Shown in pieces: positions 44,582 to 54,829 of a stretch of DNA of 64,000 bases. The stretch spans positions 62,001 through 126,000 of the forward strand of contig CANQIB010000004.1 of NCBI GenBank assembly GCA_947623915.1. Reading direction: 5' to 3'. A program made the position numbers and the translations under genes. The notes under the pieces are model-generated. The model saw only the letters and a program-made list of their open reading frames with translations, searched no databases and had not been told where the DNA came from. Origin of the DNA: an uncultured Ruminiclostridium sp. Its GTDB lineage: Bacteria; Bacillota; Clostridia; Oscillospirales; Ruminococcaceae. The number at the start of each line of letters is the position of its first letter. Within the stretch, counting starts at the first letter, position 1.

Positions 44582-46600
44582 TTATTCGGCGCCGTTATTT
44601 TCGCCGTCAGACTGCACGTCTGTTTTGGGAGCGTCCTCGTTCGGTGCGTCTGTTTCGGGAGCGTCCTCGCTCGGTACATCGGTTTCGGGAGCGCTCTCGC
44701 TCGGTACGTCGGTTTCGGAAGTGCTCTCGTTCGGTATTTCGGCGTTTTCCTGAGGTTCGCTCGACTCCGTCAATTCTCCGCGCATCAGCTTTGCGAAGTC
44801 CTCACCGTCTATCTTTTCATGAACTATCAGATACTCCGCCACCCGATGGAGCTGCTCCATATGGCTTTCAAGTATCTGCTTTGCGGTCTCGTAGCCGTCC
44901 TCGATAAGCTCGCGTATCTCGCCGTCTATCTCGGCGGCAACGTTCTCGGAATAGTTGCGGCCCTGTGAGTAATCTCTGCCGAGGAATACCTCCGCAGAAT
45001 CATGACCGTATACTATCGGACCGAGCTTGTCGGAGAAGCCGTAACGCATGACCATGCTCCTTGCTATATCCGTAGCGCGCTCAATATCGTTGCTTGCTCC
45101 CGTGGATATATCGTCCAGCACCAGCTTTTCCGCAACGCGCCCGCCGAGCAGTACCACGATCTCTTCCTCCATCTGAGTCTTGCTCCTGAAGCTGCGGTCA
45201 TGTTCGGGAAGTGCAAGGGTATATCCGCCCGCCATACCTCTGGGTATTATAGACACCTGATGCACGGGATCCTGAGTCTTGCAATGATAGGTGCAGACCG
45301 CGTGACCCGCCTCGTGGAAAGCGGTGAGCCGCTTTTCGTTGTCGGATACCACCTTGGACTTCTTTTCGGGACCGGCGATGACCTTTATGGTCGCCTCCTC
45401 TATATCCTCTTGTATGATAGCCTTGCGGTTCTTCCTTGCGGCAAGTATCGCGGCTTCATTCACAAGGTTGGCAAGATCCGCGCCGGTAAAGCCCGCCGTG
45501 CTTTTTGCTATGGTGGACAGGCTTATATCCGGACCGAGCTTTTTGTTTTTGGTGTGGACCTTGAGTATCTCCTCGCGTCCCTTTACGTCGGGGTAATTGA
45601 CCACTATCTGACGGTCGAAACGTCCGGGTCTGAGCAACGCGGGGTCAAGTATATCTCTGCGGTTGGTGGCGGCTATAACTATAACGTTCTCGTTATCCGA
45701 AAAGCCGTCCATTTCCACCAGCAGCTGGTTCAATGTCTGCTCGCGTTCGTCGTGACCTCCGCCGAGTCCCGTACCTCTCTGGCGGCCTACCGCGTCTATC
45801 TCGTCTATGAAAATGACCGACGGGGTGTGCTTTTTCGCCTGGTCGAACAGATCTCTTACTCTAGATGCGCCGACGCCGACGAACATTTCCACAAAGTCCG
45901 AGCCGCTTATCGAAAAGAACGGCACGTTAGCCTCACCGGCTACCGCTTTTGCAAGCAGGGTCTTACCCGTACCGGGAGGGCCGAGCAGCAGCACGCCGCG
46001 CGGTATTTTAGCGCCAAGCTCCTGATATTTGCGGGGATCGCGCATAAAGTCCACTATCTCCGCCATTTCAGCCTTTTCCTCCTCCGCTCCCGCGACGTCC
46101 GCAAACGTCACCTTAGGACCGTTGGAGGGCTGGCTCTTTGTGTTCGCTTTGGAAAACTGCGTCATCTTTCCGCCGCCCGCTTGACGCATTATGACAAAGG
46201 TAAATCCTATCATCAGCGCTACCATGAGCAGATACGGCAAGAAGCTGAGCAGGAACGAGTTGTCTGAAACGGGATAAAAATCCTCTATCAGCGGATCCTC
46301 GTTTTTCTCGTTGTAGTTCTTGCGGTATTCCAGCGTGTCCTGTAAAAACAGGCTGACGTTGGGAACGGTGTACCTGCGCGCTATCTGAGGTTCGTTTTTC
46401 AAAACATATGTCAGTTCTCCCGAACCCAGATCCAACGTATAGGACATGACGTTGAAATTATCAAACTCGGAGATCACCTCGGAATACCTCACGCGTTCGG
46501 TACGGCTGCCCGTCATTTGCAGCATGGTTACCATGCCTATGACCAGCAGCAGTATTATCGCAACATAGATAAAAGCGCCTTTGAATTTACTGTTTCGCAT
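44582..46600 (-). CDS. ftsH: ATP-dependent zinc metalloprotease FtsH
   Basis: Membrane AAA+ protease that degrades misfolded and regulatory proteins. 672 residues: transmembrane helix 1 (about 9-28), an outside domain, transmembrane helix 2 (about 117-138), Walker A GPPGTGKT at 207-214, Walker [14 protein letters not shown], the second region of homology ([20 protein letters not shown]) and the zinc motif HEAGH at 429-433. The last about 60 residues are an unusual acidic tail with a 10-residue repeat ([10 protein letters not shown] and variants from residue 629). It follows hpt by 51 bp on one transcript. Confidence 0.96.
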   Translation of the reverse strand: MRNSKFKGAFIYVAIILLLVIGMVTMLQMTGSRTERVRYSEVISEFDNFNVMSYTLDLGSGELTYVLKNEPQIARRYTVPNVSLFLQDTLEYRKNYNEKNEDPLIEDFYPVSDNSFLLSFLPYLLMVALMIGFTFVIMRQAGGGKMTQFSKANTKSQPSNGPKVTFADVAGAEEEKAEMAEIVDFMRDPRKYQELGAKIPRGVLLLGPPGTGKTLLAKAVAGEANVPFFSISGSDFVEMFVGVGASRVRDLFDQAKKHTPSVIFIDEIDAVGRQRGTGLGGGHDEREQTLNQLLVEMDGFSDNENVIVIAATNRRDILDPALLRPGRFDRQIVVNYPDVKGREEILKVHTKNKKLGPDISLSTIAKSTAGFTGADLANLVNEAAILAARKNRKAIIQEDIEEATIKVIAGPEKKSKVVSDNEKRLTAFHEAGHAVCTYHCKTQDPVHQVSIIPRGMAGGYTLALPEHDRSFRSKTQMEEEIVVLLGGRVAEKLVLDDISTGASNDIERATDIARSMVMRYGFSDKLGPIVYGHDSAEVFLGRDYSQGRNYSENVAAEIDGEIRELIEDGYETAKQILESHMEQLHRVAEYLIVHEKIDGEDFAKLMRGELTESSEPQENAEIPNESTSETDVPSESAPETDVPSEDAPETDAPNEDAPKTDVQSDGENNGAE
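44627..44716 (-). repeat. 30-bp tandem repeat coding the FtsH acidic tail
   Basis: Three 30-bp units encoding [20 protein letters not shown] and [10 protein letters not shown], followed by a partial unit (KTDVQSDG). Moderately diverged copies in the 3' end of ftsH. Confidence 0.78.
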
Positions 46601-46651
46601 TATGACCCCTTTCCGGCTGCCGACGGCAGCTTGCGTTAGTGTGTATAAAAG

Positions 46652-47194
46652 TCAGTCTTTCGTTTTCCATATTTCTTCTTTGAGAGCGCCGATGTACGGG
46701 AGATTTCTGTATCTTTGCGCATGATCCAGCCCGTAACCCACCACAAAAACGTCGTCGGTCTCAAAACCCGTGTAGTCCGCTTTTATCTCGCGGCGTTTGG
46801 CGACCTTTTTGTCAAGCAGTACGCATATCTTCAGAGTTTTGGGCGCTCTGCGCTCCAACAGGTCGTAAACCGCGCCGAGCGTTACGCCCGTGTCCAAAAT
46901 GTCCTCGACGATAATGACGTTCTTTCCCGCGATATCGGCGGAAATGTCCTTTATTATTTCCAACTCGCCGGGAACGGCGGAGTTTTTATAGGAGCTTACC
47001 GCCATGAAATCTATCTCGCAGGGCAGCTCTATCCGACGCAGTATATCGCTGAAAAATACCACGGAGCCTTTCAGTATAGAGATCAAAACTATCTCCTCAC
47101 CGGCAAAGTCCCTGTTTATCTGCGCGGCTATCTGCGCCGTCCGTTCGGCTATAAGCTCGCTGTCAAAAATAATTCGGTCTATATCCCGTTCCAT
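46652..47194 (-). CDS. hpt: Hypoxanthine phosphoribosyltransferase
   Basis: Salvages hypoxanthine/guanine with PRPP to IMP/GMP. 180 residues from the chosen ATG at 47192-47194 (MERDIDRIIF), after a GGAGA sequence; an upstream in-frame start at 47269 would add a poorly conserved 25 residues. PRPP-binding motif VIIVEDILDTGVTL, the flexible loop SSYKNSA and the late VVGYGLDHAQRYRNLPYIG. Synteny tilS-hpt-ftsH is conserved in Firmicutes. Confidence 0.93.
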   Translation of the reverse strand: MERDIDRIIFDSELIAERTAQIAAQINRDFAGEEIVLISILKGSVVFFSDILRRIELPCEIDFMAVSSYKNSAVPGELEIIKDISADIAGKNVIIVEDILDTGVTLGAVYDLLERRAPKTLKICVLLDKKVAKRREIKADYTGFETDDVFVVGYGLDHAQRYRNLPYIGALKEEIWKTKD

Positions 47195-47299
47195 TTCGTT
47201 CTCCGTCTGCCGTTTTAAAACTGCGGCGTTTTTTTCGGCGGTACAATAATAATAATTCGCATTTATCAATTAAATATGAATAAACTTTTGCCGAATAAC

Positions 47300-47328
47300 A
47301 GTATATCATAAAAAGCCGTAAAAAGCAA
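47300..47328 (-). promoter_or_regulatory. Promoter for hpt-ftsH
   Basis: On the minus strand TTGCTT (47323-47328), a 17-bp spacer and TATACT (47300-47305), giving a leader of about 100 bases before hpt. Confidence 0.68.
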
Positions 47329-47343
47329 TTAAAAAAATTCAAA

Positions 47344-47369
47344 AAATCGTATTTTTATCATTTCGATTT
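47344..47369 (-). terminator. Possible terminator after tilS
   Basis: On the minus strand AAATCG and CGATTT pair around a 14-base loop and are followed by more T residues and a second T-run. The stem is short and AT-rich, so efficiency is uncertain. Confidence 0.4.
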
Positions 47370-47387
47370 GTGTTTATCACAATACCG

Positions 47388-48347
47388 TCATATACGGCGG
47401 AATTTTTGGCGGTCGGTTTCCACAAAAAGTTTTTTTCGCCGTATTCGCACAAATTTGTACTGCTGGGGGTTGGTGCCGCCCTGTCCGGCGCGTATTATCG
47501 CAGTTACGTCGGTTATCGCGCGGGCGTTTACCTTTATCCCGTTTTCCCGCAATATCATCGCCGTTACCCGCCGCAGCACGCTTTCCTCCAGCGCCGCCAG
47601 CTTTTTAACGTCGTATCCTCCGCTTACCGCGCAGCTTTTTTTTGCGGCGGCAGCCGCGTTTTCTATATATTTGTCGTCGTATGAAACGCTTTCGCAAAGC
47701 CGCGCCACCGCCGTTTCAAACGAGGGGTTTATGCTTTTAAGCTCAGGTATCACCCGATGGCGTATGCGGTTTCTGACATAATCGTCCGAGTCGTTGGTGC
47801 TGTCATGCACATATCCGTTCCCGAAACTGCGGCACAGCTCTTCCGTATCCTCCCGCGTGCAGCTTAGCAGCGGACGTATCAAGCCCTCCCGTACCGCGGG
47901 TATGCCGCATATGCCGGTAAGGGCGGTACCGCGCAGAATGTTTATCAGCACGGTCTCCGCATTGTCCGAGGCGGTATGAGCGGTAGCCGTCACCGCGCCG
48001 TACAGGAGGTTTAGCTCTAAGAAAAACCCGTATCTTATCCTCCTCGCACATTCCTCCGTGCTTTCGTGACGCCGCGTCAGCTTGGGTATTTCGGCGCGGC
48101 GGACATACAGCGGTATATCCAGTCTTCTGCAAAGCATACGCACGAACCGTTCGTCCCCGTCGCTTTCCTCCGCCCGCAGGCAATGATTGACATGACACGC
48201 TCTGAGTGAAAAGCCGTATTTTTCCTTTATCGCGTTCAGCGTAAGCAAAAGCGCAACGCTGTCCGCGCCGCCGCTTACCGCGGCGATAACGCAATCAACT
48301 TTGCTCAGCGCGGCGCGTATCTCGGCGTTAAGCTCTGGGATCCGCAT
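47388..48347 (-). CDS. tilS: tRNA(Ile)-lysidine synthase (short form)
   Basis: Attaches lysine to C34 of the AUA-decoding tRNA-Ile. 319 residues: PP-loop VSGGADSVALLLTL, then CHVNHCLRAEESDGDERFV and ATAHTASDNAETVLINILRGT, all family marks. It lacks most of the C-terminal domains of the longer Bacillus enzyme but retains the N-terminal catalytic part and a helical region. Overlaps the end of dnaB by 20 bases. Confidence 0.9.
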   Translation of the reverse strand: MRIPELNAEIRAALSKVDCVIAAVSGGADSVALLLTLNAIKEKYGFSLRACHVNHCLRAEESDGDERFVRMLCRRLDIPLYVRRAEIPKLTRRHESTEECARRIRYGFFLELNLLYGAVTATAHTASDNAETVLINILRGTALTGICGIPAVREGLIRPLLSCTREDTEELCRSFGNGYVHDSTNDSDDYVRNRIRHRVIPELKSINPSFETAVARLCESVSYDDKYIENAAAAAKKSCAVSGGYDVKKLAALEESVLRRVTAMILRENGIKVNARAITDVTAIIRAGQGGTNPQQYKFVRIRRKKLFVETDRQKFRRI

Positions 48348-49689
48348 GAATATACTCCACGTCGGTGAACCTTGTGTATTCTCCGTCCCAAAGCAGCTTT
48401 ATCGTGCCGGGAGAGCCGTGACGGTTCTTGGCTATTATGCACTCGCAGGCGCGCTTGTTTTCCTTGCTGTCGTCGTAATAATTGTCGCGGTACAAAAACA
48501 GCACCACGTCCGCGTCCTGCTCGATGGTACCCGAATCTCTCAGGTCGGAAAGCATAGGCTTTTTGCTTTCCTTATTTTTCTCGGCGGAACGCGAGAACTG
48601 TGACAGGGTTATCACCGGCACGTTCAGCTCTTTTGCCATTATTTTGAGGTTTCGGGTCATTTCCGCAACCTCGTTCACACGGTTGAGATCCCGCCTGCCG
48701 GAGGATAAAAGCTGCAAATGGTCTATCACCACCATGCCGAGATTATCTATCCGCCTCAGCTTTGCCTTTATTTCGTTTACCGTAATGGCGGCGGTGTCGT
48801 CTATATATATGTTCATGCCGGACAGTACCTGAGCGGCGTCGGCAAGATTTCGCCATTGTTCACGCGAAAAACGCCCTTTTTGTATCGCATCGTTCGGTAT
48901 CATGCCCTCGCTTGAGATCATTCTGGTGACAAGCTGTTCCTTGGGCATTTCCAGATTGAATACGCATATCGCCTTGTCAGGACGGGTCTTCGCGGCGTTC
49001 GCCACCATGTTCATGGCAAACGCGGTCTTGCCCATTCCGGGACGTCCCGCTATAACTATCCAGTTGGAATTTCCCAGTCCGTAAATGTATTTATCCAGTG
49101 ACGGGAAGCCGCTTTTCATGCCGCGATCCGCCTGCTTGTCGGGATTTGACGCCATCTCCGAGATCTCGTTGAGTACGTCCACGACGATACCCTTTATCTT
49201 GGTGAGTCCGCCGGAACGCCCTTCCGAGCGTATGTCGTATATCTCCTTTTCGGCAAGCTCCAACAGCCTTTCGGAGCTGCCCTGTCCGTCGCCGGTAAGA
49301 TTCAGTATATCCCTCGCCGCGCCGATAAGACGGCGGCGCACGTTTTTCTCTTTAAGTATCTCGATATAGCTGTCTATGCTGGAAAGGCTGGGTACGGACT
49401 CCATCAGCTTCACCAGATAGCCCTTGCCCTCCTCCGAGGAATCGAATATCTTCTCGCTAAGACAGCTTTCCAGCACGGTTATAATGTCGATAATGTCGCC
49501 TGCGGCAAACATCTCGGACATTACCGAAAAAATATCCGAATGAAGTTTGACATAAAAATGCTCCGCATGAAGCTCGGACGACACCTTGGGCATATTGTTC
49601 GGCGCGTCGACCAGCACGGCTCCGAGTACGGACTGCTCCGCCTCAAGGCTGTACGGCATATTCATGTCGGTATAGTTTATATCAGCCAC
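48328..49689 (-). CDS. dnaB: Replicative DNA helicase DnaB
   Basis: Hexameric fork helicase. 453 residues: N-terminal helical domain (MPYSLEAEQSVLGAVL), linker, RecA-like motor with Walker A GRPGMGKT at 215-222, ICVFNLEMPKEQLV, VIDHLQLLSSG and ITLSQFSRSAEKN. No intein. Follows rplI by 57 bp. Gene order gdpP-rplI-dnaB is the usual Firmicute arrangement. Confidence 0.96.
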   Translation of the reverse strand: MADINYTDMNMPYSLEAEQSVLGAVLVDAPNNMPKVSSELHAEHFYVKLHSDIFSVMSEMFAAGDIIDIITVLESCLSEKIFDSSEEGKGYLVKLMESVPSLSSIDSYIEILKEKNVRRRLIGAARDILNLTGDGQGSSERLLELAEKEIYDIRSEGRSGGLTKIKGIVVDVLNEISEMASNPDKQADRGMKSGFPSLDKYIYGLGNSNWIVIAGRPGMGKTAFAMNMVANAAKTRPDKAICVFNLEMPKEQLVTRMISSEGMIPNDAIQKGRFSREQWRNLADAAQVLSGMNIYIDDTAAITVNEIKAKLRRIDNLGMVVIDHLQLLSSGRRDLNRVNEVAEMTRNLKIMAKELNVPVITLSQFSRSAEKNKESKKPMLSDLRDSGTIEQDADVVLFLYRDNYYDDSKENKRACECIIAKNRHGSPGTIKLLWDGEYTRFTDVEYIHADPRA

Positions 49690-49746
49690 AGCAACGACCC
49701 TCTTTCCAACGCTTTTCCGCCGTATGAAAACCTCGGCGGCTTTTGG

Positions 49747-50193
49747 TTATCCTTCCCGTACAGAAACGGTGAATTTTGCCGTAACGCCGCTGAACAGCCG
49801 CGCCTCGACTTCGTAATCCCCGTAGTTTTTGATATCGGTCTTGGCGGTTATCTTTCTCTTGTCTACCTCAAAGCCGAAATCCTTTTTAAGCTGCGCGCTT
49901 ATATCCTTGCCCGTGACCGAGCCGAACAGCTTTCCGCCCTGACCCGCTTTGGCGGTTATCACGACGATCTTGCCGTCGATGGCGGCTTTTATCTTTTTCG
50001 CGTTCGCTTCCTCCACGTCCAGCTTGTGCTGTGCGGAGGCTTTCTGCCCCTCAAGATGGTTGAGCGCCTCGTTGGTGGCCTCTACCGCCAGCTTTTTCCT
50101 GATAAGGAAGTTTCTGGCATAGCTGTCCTTTACTTCCTTTATCTCTCCCTTTTTGCCTGTTCCGGCAATATCCTGCAAAAGGATAATCTTCAT
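49747..50193 (-). CDS. rplI: Ribosomal protein bL9
   Basis: 148-residue large-subunit protein: N-terminal rRNA-binding domain [20 protein letters not shown] with [12 protein letters not shown], a long connecting helix (about 40-75), and a C-terminal domain ([16 protein letters not shown]). I chose the ATG at 50191-50193; two ATGs just upstream (50202 and 50199) would add MMI. GAAAGGA lies upstream. Confidence 0.95.
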   Translation of the reverse strand: MKIILLQDIAGTGKKGEIKEVKDSYARNFLIRKKLAVEATNEALNHLEGQKASAQHKLDVEEANAKKIKAAIDGKIVVITAKAGQGGKLFGSVTGKDISAQLKKDFGFEVDKRKITAKTDIKNYGDYEVEARLFSGVTAKFTVSVREG

Positions 50194-50213
50194 TATCATC
50201 ATTCCTTTCGGCT

Positions 50214-52205
50214 TTATTGATTTTCGTTCTTTGAATTATTTGCACGGTAGCTGTCTATCGCCTGATACAGCGCCTGTTTTGCCTGATCGACGGAGCAGTT
50301 TTTGAGCTGAACGCCCGCCATCGTCTGATGTCCGCCGCCTCCCAGCGCCTCCATGACAAGCTGAACGTTCATTCCGCCCATGCTCCGCGCGCTTATGGAG
50401 ACCTCGTCGTTCATCGTTCGGTACAGAACGAAAGACGCTTCCACGCTGCTTATCGTCAGCAGCTCGTCCGCCGCCTGCGGCGCGACTATCCTTAAGTCGT
50501 CCGCGTAAAAATCGCAGGGCGCTATCGCGCATTGGCGGTATATCTCCGCATTCGCCACTATCTGAGTTTTCCGCTTGTAGCTGTCTATCGAGCCGGAGAA
50601 CAGCTTTTTGACCGCAACGGTATCCGCGCCCATCTTTCTGAGCACCGCAGCCGCCTCAAAGGTCCTTACGCCGGTCCTCATGACAAAACTCTTGGTGTCC
50701 AGCATTATGCCCGCCATAAGACATTCCGCCTGATAGGCTTTAAGCCTGCCCGCCTCACCGAAGTATTGCAGCAGCTCCGTGACCATTTCCGACGCGGAAG
50801 AGGCATACGGATCGTGGTGGAATATTGCGGCGTTCTCGATACAGTTCACCATTCTTCTGTGGTGGTCTATCACCACCGTTTTTTTCGCCTTTTCGTACAG
50901 CTCCGCGCTTTCTATTATCTTGGGATTGTGCGTGTCGGTTATTATCAGCAGGGTATCGTCGGTGATGTTCTCGACGGCGGTCTGCGGCGGTATTACCACA
51001 GGATCGCCGGTCTGCTCCGCGGAGGGGAAAAGGTCGATAAGCTCCTTTGCGAGCGAGGTCTCGCGGTCGCATACGGTATGCGCGTCCTTGCCGAGATTTC
51101 GCAGCGCGCAGGTAAGCCCTATGCAAGAGCCCACGCTGTCAAGGTCGCTGAACTTATGTCCCATTATGTATATCTTGTCCGAGCCGTCCGCAAGCTCTAG
51201 CAGCGAATGTGCGATTATCCTCGTTCTGACCTTAGCCTGGCGCTCTATGCCCTTGGATACTCCGCCGTAAAATTCAAATCCCGATTCGGTCTTTATCGCC
51301 GCCTGATCTCCGCCGCGCCCCAGCGCCATCTCCAGCGCCTGCTGCGCTATCTTTTCGCTTTCCGACAGCGTTTTTCCCGTGCGTCCGATACCGATGGAGA
51401 GCGTGACGTTGAAACGGTCGCTGACGAATATCTCACGCGCCTTGTCGAGTATCTCCATCTTGCCCTCTATCATCTTGGCAAGGTGGCGTTCCTCTATCAC
51501 CGCGATAAATCTGTCGGAGGCGTTTTTGCGCAGTATTCCCGTAGTGCCCGCTATAAAATCCTCCAGCAGCTTGTCTATCTGTACCGAAACGTGCGCCTTT
51601 TCGCTTTCGGGACAGCCGCTGATAAGCTCCTCGTAGCCGTCTACCATGATGAGCATGACCACCGGCTGCGACAGCTTTTTCTCGTTTCTTATCGCGGTAA
51701 ATTCGGTTATGTTGCGGAAAAACAGCAGCGTAAGCTCGGATTCGTCGTCCTTGTCGGGAACGCGGGCATACACTCTGAAAACCTTGTCGTTGTATTTTAT
51801 CACCTTGCCGTCGCGCTCGAAAAACGCTTTCGGCTTTATCTCGGTGACTTCCGAGAGGGAAGTGCCGTATTCGCAGACTTCGGGAAATTCCTCCTCGAAC
51901 AGGCTGTTGCACCATACTATACGGTCAAGACTGTCCGTTACCACAGCGGCGATAGGAAAGCTGTAAATGCTCATGCGCTGCTTATGCTCCAGCTCGTCGT
52001 TTATTCTCGCGTGGTACTGGACCGTCCTGCGCGTGACCTGTATCAGCTTGCCTATGACGAACCCCGTTATAAGCACCACAAACGGCAAGGATATCCAAAA
52101 TATCCTTGTGTCGTGGGTGTATACATACAGCTCCAAAAGAGCCGTCACCGCCACCATTGCGGCAACGGATATCACAAGTCCGCCGTCACGGTAAAAATTT
52201 TTCAT
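50214..52205 (-). CDS. gdpP: Cyclic-di-AMP phosphodiesterase GdpP
   Basis: Membrane enzyme that hydrolyses c-di-AMP to pApA. 663 residues: two N-terminal transmembrane helices (about 7-52), a PAS-like domain (about 75-170), a degenerate GGDEF domain (about 175-300; no GGDEF motif is seen) and the DHH/DHHA1 catalytic part ([39 protein letters not shown]). Works against CdaA encoded at 59130. Ends 21 bp before rplI. Confidence 0.94.
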   Translation of the reverse strand: MKNFYRDGGLVISVAAMVAVTALLELYVYTHDTRIFWISLPFVVLITGFVIGKLIQVTRRTVQYHARINDELEHKQRMSIYSFPIAAVVTDSLDRIVWCNSLFEEEFPEVCEYGTSLSEVTEIKPKAFFERDGKVIKYNDKVFRVYARVPDKDDESELTLLFFRNITEFTAIRNEKKLSQPVVMLIMVDGYEELISGCPESEKAHVSVQIDKLLEDFIAGTTGILRKNASDRFIAVIEERHLAKMIEGKMEILDKAREIFVSDRFNVTLSIGIGRTGKTLSESEKIAQQALEMALGRGGDQAAIKTESGFEFYGGVSKGIERQAKVRTRIIAHSLLELADGSDKIYIMGHKFSDLDSVGSCIGLTCALRNLGKDAHTVCDRETSLAKELIDLFPSAEQTGDPVVIPPQTAVENITDDTLLIITDTHNPKIIESAELYEKAKKTVVIDHHRRMVNCIENAAIFHHDPYASSASEMVTELLQYFGEAGRLKAYQAECLMAGIMLDTKSFVMRTGVRTFEAAAVLRKMGADTVAVKKLFSGSIDSYKRKTQIVANAEIYRQCAIAPCDFYADDLRIVAPQAADELLTISSVEASFVLYRTMNDEVSISARSMGGMNVQLVMEALGGGGHQTMAGVQLKNCSVDQAKQALYQAIDSYRANNSKNENQ

Positions 52206-52236
52206 TCGGACACCCCCTCACGATAAGCCGTCCGCG

Positions 52237-54288
52237 TTATACTTCCATTATCACGGGAAGTATCATGGGGCTTCTCTTGGTCTTTTGATAAATATAATTC
52301 CCCAGCTCGTCTTTAATGCTGGATTTTATATTGCCCCATTCCCTTATATTGCGCTCCGAACATTCGGTAAGCGTCTTTTTGACCAACTGTTTAGCTTCTT
52401 CTATAAGCTCCTCGGATTCACGCACATATACAAAGCCGCGCGATACTATATCCGGACCGGCTATCACTTCGCCGGTGGCGCGGTTGATGGTGGTAACTAC
52501 CGCGATAAGCCCGTCCTCCGCGAGGTGCTTTCTGTCGCGCAGCACCACCGAGCCGACGTCGCCTACTCCCAGACCGTCCACCAGTACTCGTCCCGCCTGC
52601 ACCTGAGTGGTGATGTTCATGTCCACTCCGTCGGTCTCCACGACCTGCCCTAGATTGAGCAGGAAGATATTTTCTTCGGGTATGCCCATTTTTATCGCAA
52701 GACCCTGATGTTTTTTCATATGCTTGTATTCGCCGTGTATCGGAATGAAAAATTTCGGCTTGGTAAGCGCAAGCATCATTTTAAGCTCGTCTTGGCAGGC
52801 GTGACCCGAAACGTGTACCTCGTACATCGCCTCGTATACTACCTCCGCGCCTGCTTTCATCAGCTCGTTCACCAGCTTGCCGACAAACTTTTCGTTGCCG
52901 GGTATCGGCGTGGCTGAAATGATGATAAGGTCCTTTGGCGTTATGGATACCTGCTTATGGTCGCCGGACGACATTCTGGACAGAGCGGATAACGGCTCAC
53001 CCTGACTTCCCGTGGTGATTATCACCATTTTTTCGGGAGGATATTTGTTTACATCCTCTATATCCACCAGCATACCGTCCGGCACTTTGATATAATTAAG
53101 CTCTATCGCGGTCGCAAGCACGTTAAGCATACTCCTGCCGGATACCGCGACCTTTCTGTCCCATACCGCCGCGCAGTTGATTATCTGCTGTACGCGGTGT
53201 ATATTGCTGGAAAAGGTAGCGACTATTATACGCTTTCCCTCCGCGCCCGCAAAAAGACTGCGGAAGCTCTCGCCCACCTTTCTTTCGGTGGCGGTGTAGC
53301 CGGGACGCTCCGCGTTGGTGCTTTCGGAAAGCAGCGCCAGCACGCCCTTGTTGCCAAGCTCTCCAAAGCGCGCAAGGTCAATGATACCGCCCTCTATCGG
53401 GGTGTAATCTACCTTGAAATCTCCCGTATGCACGATTATGCCCGCCGGCGTATGGACAGCCAGCGCACAGGCGTCGGGTATTGAGTGGTTCACCCTTATA
53501 AATTCCACCGACATACAGCCCATTTTCACGAATTGACGCGGAGTCACCACGTTAAGGCTGCATTGCTCCAGTATGCCGTGTTCCTTGAGCTTGCCCTCCA
53601 CAAGTCCCAAGGTAAGACGCGTACCGTATACCGGCACGTTTATCTTTTTCAGAAGATAGGGGAGCGCTCCTATATGATCCTCGTGACCGTGGGTGAGGAT
53701 TATGCCTCTGAAACGGTCGCGGTTCTTTTCAAGATAAGTGAAATCGGGTATCACCAGATCTACGCCCAGCATATCCTCGTCCGGAAACGCAAGTCCGCAG
53801 TCGATGATGAACATATCGTTTGAACATTCGTAAACGTACAGGTTCTTGCCTATCTCTCCTAGACCGCCCAGCGCGAACACCCTGACGGGAGTTTTTTTCG
53901 GCTGCGGTCTTGACAAAGCTCCCGCGCGTACCGCGTCGGGGCTTTCCGCAAGATTTTCATGCGCTCTTTCCAAAGCGCGCTCCAAAGATATTTCCCTCGC
54001 GGGCTTTTCGTTCTTTTTCTGAGAGTCGCGCAATACCGGCTTTTTTTCCGGCTGTACGGTGTTGTTTGCGTATCTGTCGCGCAGCACCGGCTTTTTTGCT
54101 TCGGGTTCGGGGACGGAAAGGCGAAAGCTCTTTATCTCAGGACTTTTTCCGCCCTTGCTGTCGCTCAGCTTAAACTCCTTGGCAAAGGGATTTTTCTTTT
54201 TCCGATTTCTCAGGGGCTTGCTGCGGACAGGCTCTTTGTTTAACTTCTCCGCCTCCGAAAGAAGATTTTTTGAATCGATCATACTCAT
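52237..54288 (-). CDS. rnj: Ribonuclease J with extended N-terminus
   Basis: Metallo-beta-lactamase/beta-CASP ribonuclease (5' exo and endo activity) for RNA decay and maturation. 683 residues from the chosen ATG at 54286-54288, placed after AAAGGTGAT; an ATG five codons earlier is possible. The first about 130 residues are a basic, Lys/Pro/Arg-rich, low-complexity extension with repeated KKPVLRD segments, not part of the catalytic core. Core: VFALGGLGEIGKNLYVYE, zinc motif LTHGHEDHIGALPYLL, SESTNAERPGYTATE, TGSQGEPLSALSRM and the beta-CASP HVSGHA motif. Confidence 0.93.
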   Translation of the reverse strand: MSMIDSKNLLSEAEKLNKEPVRSKPLRNRKKKNPFAKEFKLSDSKGGKSPEIKSFRLSVPEPEAKKPVLRDRYANNTVQPEKKPVLRDSQKKNEKPAREISLERALERAHENLAESPDAVRAGALSRPQPKKTPVRVFALGGLGEIGKNLYVYECSNDMFIIDCGLAFPDEDMLGVDLVIPDFTYLEKNRDRFRGIILTHGHEDHIGALPYLLKKINVPVYGTRLTLGLVEGKLKEHGILEQCSLNVVTPRQFVKMGCMSVEFIRVNHSIPDACALAVHTPAGIIVHTGDFKVDYTPIEGGIIDLARFGELGNKGVLALLSESTNAERPGYTATERKVGESFRSLFAGAEGKRIIVATFSSNIHRVQQIINCAAVWDRKVAVSGRSMLNVLATAIELNYIKVPDGMLVDIEDVNKYPPEKMVIITTGSQGEPLSALSRMSSGDHKQVSITPKDLIIISATPIPGNEKFVGKLVNELMKAGAEVVYEAMYEVHVSGHACQDELKMMLALTKPKFFIPIHGEYKHMKKHQGLAIKMGIPEENIFLLNLGQVVETDGVDMNITTQVQAGRVLVDGLGVGDVGSVVLRDRKHLAEDGLIAVVTTINRATGEVIAGPDIVSRGFVYVRESEELIEEAKQLVKKTLTECSERNIREWGNIKSSIKDELGNYIYQKTKRSPMILPVIMEV

Positions 54289-54316
54289 CTGATCACCTTT
54301 CATTCATAGCGGAAAA

Positions 54317-54351
54317 CGCGGCGGGGATACAAAGCTGAGGATCCCGCCGCG
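54317..54351 (-). terminator. Attenuator-like hairpin in the rnj leader
   Basis: Nine-bp GC-rich stem with A/T extension, followed on the minus strand by TTTTCC, and placed between the putative promoter and the rnj ribosome binding site. It could be a conditional terminator; no ligand site is evident. Confidence 0.42.
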
Positions 54352-54572
54352 TTGCGGCAGGAGTGTGATGTATAGCAGCCGAGCTGCGACCGTTCGCTTA
54401 AAGCGGGTCGCCTGTCGGCAGCCGCCGTAAAAAATGGGAAGATACCCGCTCGGCACGGTTTTGCCGAGCGGACCGCACAAATATCACCGTGCGGGTGTAT
54501 GCCGTTATGTTGTCAAATATGTCCCGAAAAAAATACTGCCGCGTTTTCCTGCATTATTTTGTTTTATTTAAT

Positions 54573-54600
54573 TTAATAAATCCGTAAGTAAATATGACAA
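54573..54600 (-). promoter_or_regulatory. Possible rnj promoter
   Basis: On the minus strand TTGTCA (54595-54600), a 16-bp spacer and TATTAA (54573-54578) in an AT-rich patch. The -10 match is imperfect. Confidence 0.4.
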
Positions 54601-54829
54601 AGCGGCCGTTTGCCGCCGAGTGTACAGCGTAAGAGCGGGTCGGGCGGCGCCGTAAAGCTGCCCGCCGCTTTGGCGTTTTTGTTCGCCCGTTGTTGTTTTA
54701 CCGACCGTGCCCCCGCCGTCATGCGGCGGGGGTATGCCATAAATATTATTGTATATCAAAACGCCAAAAAAGTCAAGATAAATTATTTAATATTCCTCGG
54801 TGGTGAGGAAAAATGTCGGCTGTGTCGGT

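Larger units (their letters stand above)
54289..54829 (-). other. Long non-coding gap: structured leader of rnj
   Basis: 541 bp without a supported gene. On the minus strand a possible promoter lies at 54573-54600 and the stretch from about 54566 to rnj holds at least three stable hairpins: CCGCTCGGCA/TGCCGAGCGG (54446-54471), GCGACC/GGTCGC with inner CGCTT/AAGCG (54387-54412), and CGCGGCGGG/CCCGCCGCG (54317-54351), the last followed by TTTTCC about 20 bases before the rnj ribosome binding site. The part at 54600-54800 has further GC-rich inverted repeats (54711-54733). No known RNA family is recognised. Confidence 0.6.

Noticed and set aside
45002..46267. Long open frame (421 codons) on the + strand
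   Set aside because: Lies opposite ftsH, whose motifs are complete. The frame has no ribosome binding site or family motifs and follows codon bias of the opposite gene.
51207..52226. Open frame of 339 codons on the + strand
   Set aside because: Antisense shadow of gdpP.
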